NCBI RefSeq assembly: GCF_015234135.1
Contig: NZ_JADGIK010000001.1
Span: forward strand, 124,001-188,000
Length of the DNA stretch: 64,000 nucleotides
DNA from: Faecalibacter rhinopitheci
GTDB taxonomy: Bacteria > Bacteroidota > Bacteroidia > Flavobacteriales > Weeksellaceae
Direction of reading: 5' to 3'
Shown here: positions 63,444 to 64,000 of the stretch, piece by piece
Layout: each line of letters starts with the position of its first letter
Numbering within the stretch: position 1 is the stretch's first letter
Translations under genes and position numbers: made by a program
The notes under the pieces: model-generated
Database searches by the model: none
Seen by the model: the letters and a program-made list of their open reading frames with translations, nothing else
What the model was told of the DNA's origin: nothing

Positions 63444-64000
63444 AATGAAAGACAATAAGAAAATTGAACAAATTAAAAATCATTTAGTAGATAATGATAA
63501 TAAAGTGCTATCTACAAATGATGGAATGCCTATCAATGACAATAACAATAGCTTAAAAGCTGGTGAAAGAGGTCCATCTCTACAACAAGTTCATATTTAT
63601 TTAGATAAAATGATGCACTTTGATCGCGAAAGAATTCCAGAACGTGTAGTACATGCTCGTGGAAGTGGCGCTCATGGTGTTTTTGAAATGAAAGAGGATA
63701 TATCAGATTTAACTATTGCTAAATTCTTACAAAAGGGTACTAAAACACCAGTTTTTGTACGATTTTCTACAGTCGCTGGTTTTAAAGGTTCTACAGATTT
63801 AGCAAGAGATGTAAGGGGATTTTCAGTCAAATTCTACACAGAAGATGGTAATTATGACTTAGTTGGAAATAATATCCCTGTATTTTTTATTCAAGATGCA
63901 ATGAATTTCCCAGATTTGGTACATGCTGTAAAACCAGAACCTCACAATGAAATGCCACAAGCAGCATCTGCACACGATACATTTTGGGACTTTATTTCCT
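63444..64000 (+). CDS. katE: Catalase, large-subunit (KatE) type, 3' end cut by the window edge
   Basis: The ATG at 63444 opens a frame that runs to the window end (185 codons). After a charged N-terminal tail the protein has [33 protein letters not shown] with the distal catalytic His, [12 protein letters not shown], and [15 protein letters not shown]. The tail and the [14 protein letters not shown] form are typical of clade-2 (HPII/KatE) large-subunit catalases. The proximal haem Tyr and C-terminal domain lie outside the window. A TAGATTTTG −7-like box is at 63411-63419. Confidence 0.9.

Noticed and set aside
1-64000. tRNA, rRNA, CRISPR arrays, insertion sequences, prophage
   Set aside because: No T-loop (GGTTCRANYCC) clover-leaf patterns, direct-repeat arrays, transposase or integrase genes were found by reading. 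A tRNAscan-SE and Infernal run would settle small RNAs.

Overview
The window is a chromosomal segment from an AT-rich member of the Bacteroidota, most likely class Flavobacteriia (Weeksellaceae-like). The evidence is the promoter type (−7 boxes of the form TAnnTTTG, with a −33 TTG when one can be seen, and no Shine-Dalgarno pattern), the parA-parB-DUF5683-dapB-lepB-wbqC gene order, a SprE/PorW-type lipoprotein of the gliding/type IX secretion apparatus, the short Bacteroidota-type arginine decarboxylase and several DUF families typical of this group. The species cannot be named from the sequence alone. No rRNA, tRNA, CRISPR array, prophage or insertion sequence was found. The segment reads as ordinary core chromosome with a few lineage-specific genes.

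Layout. 1-373: truncated hypothetical gene. 519-2897 (minus): arginine decarboxylase followed by a deoxyhypusine-synthase-like protein, behind a long, comparatively G-rich leader (2898-3160). 3356-8500 (plus): chromosome segregation genes parA/parB, a DUF5683 membrane protein, dapB (lysine/peptidoglycan precursor), lepB (signal peptidase I with an extra N-terminal membrane domain) and a WbqC-family protein. 8514-11859: two tandem secreted subtilisin-like proteases. 11962-15470 (minus): dipeptidase E, then a stress-type group of a YciE/YciF ferritin-like protein, a catalase-fold haem protein and a short-chain dehydrogenase. 15620-18275 (minus): an ABC exporter pair and an alkyltransferase-like protein that lacks the acceptor cysteine. 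18317-22481: small membrane protein, cold-shock protein, hemW, murI, rocD. 22539-24603 (minus): hotdog thioesterase and a GH3-family acyl-adenylating enzyme.

24836-31208: SprE/PorW-like TPR lipoprotein, hemB, ybaK-type deacylase, trmD, an NAD(P)-binding protein and a DUF4846 lipoprotein. 31251-34715: a large nuclease-helicase fusion of Dna2 type. 34872-40678: hemL, a small outer-membrane barrel, DUF4286, an M20 dipeptidase, an FAD monooxygenase and an MgtC-like protein. 40838-44362: MFS transporter, an unrecognised 373-aa protein and a tandem pair of homologous small membrane proteins. 44459-50762 (minus): a complete tripartite RND efflux operon led by its GbsR/MarR-type regulator, with a perfect inverted repeat over the promoter. 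51009-58665: PaaE-like reductase, mgsA, DUF4328, AI-2E family exporter, SulP anion transporter, aminopeptidase P and a pyridoxamine-phosphate-oxidase-fold protein. 58905-62697: a Tat-exported three-subunit molybdenum aldehyde oxidoreductase. 62725-63285: NERD-domain membrane protein. 63444-end: the start of a large-subunit-type catalase.

How the genes fit together: haem synthesis genes (hemL, hemB, the HemW-type protein) are scattered over the window. Oxidative and general stress functions recur (catalase-fold protein, catalase, YciE/F, PNPOx-fold protein). Many genes are short transcription units closed by strong hairpins, which often serve both strands between convergent genes. No obvious new multi-gene defence or mobile system is present. 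The most unusual items are the DHS-like/ADC pair with its leader, the uncharacterised 42.2-44.4 kb genes, the Dna2-like fusion and the efflux operator.
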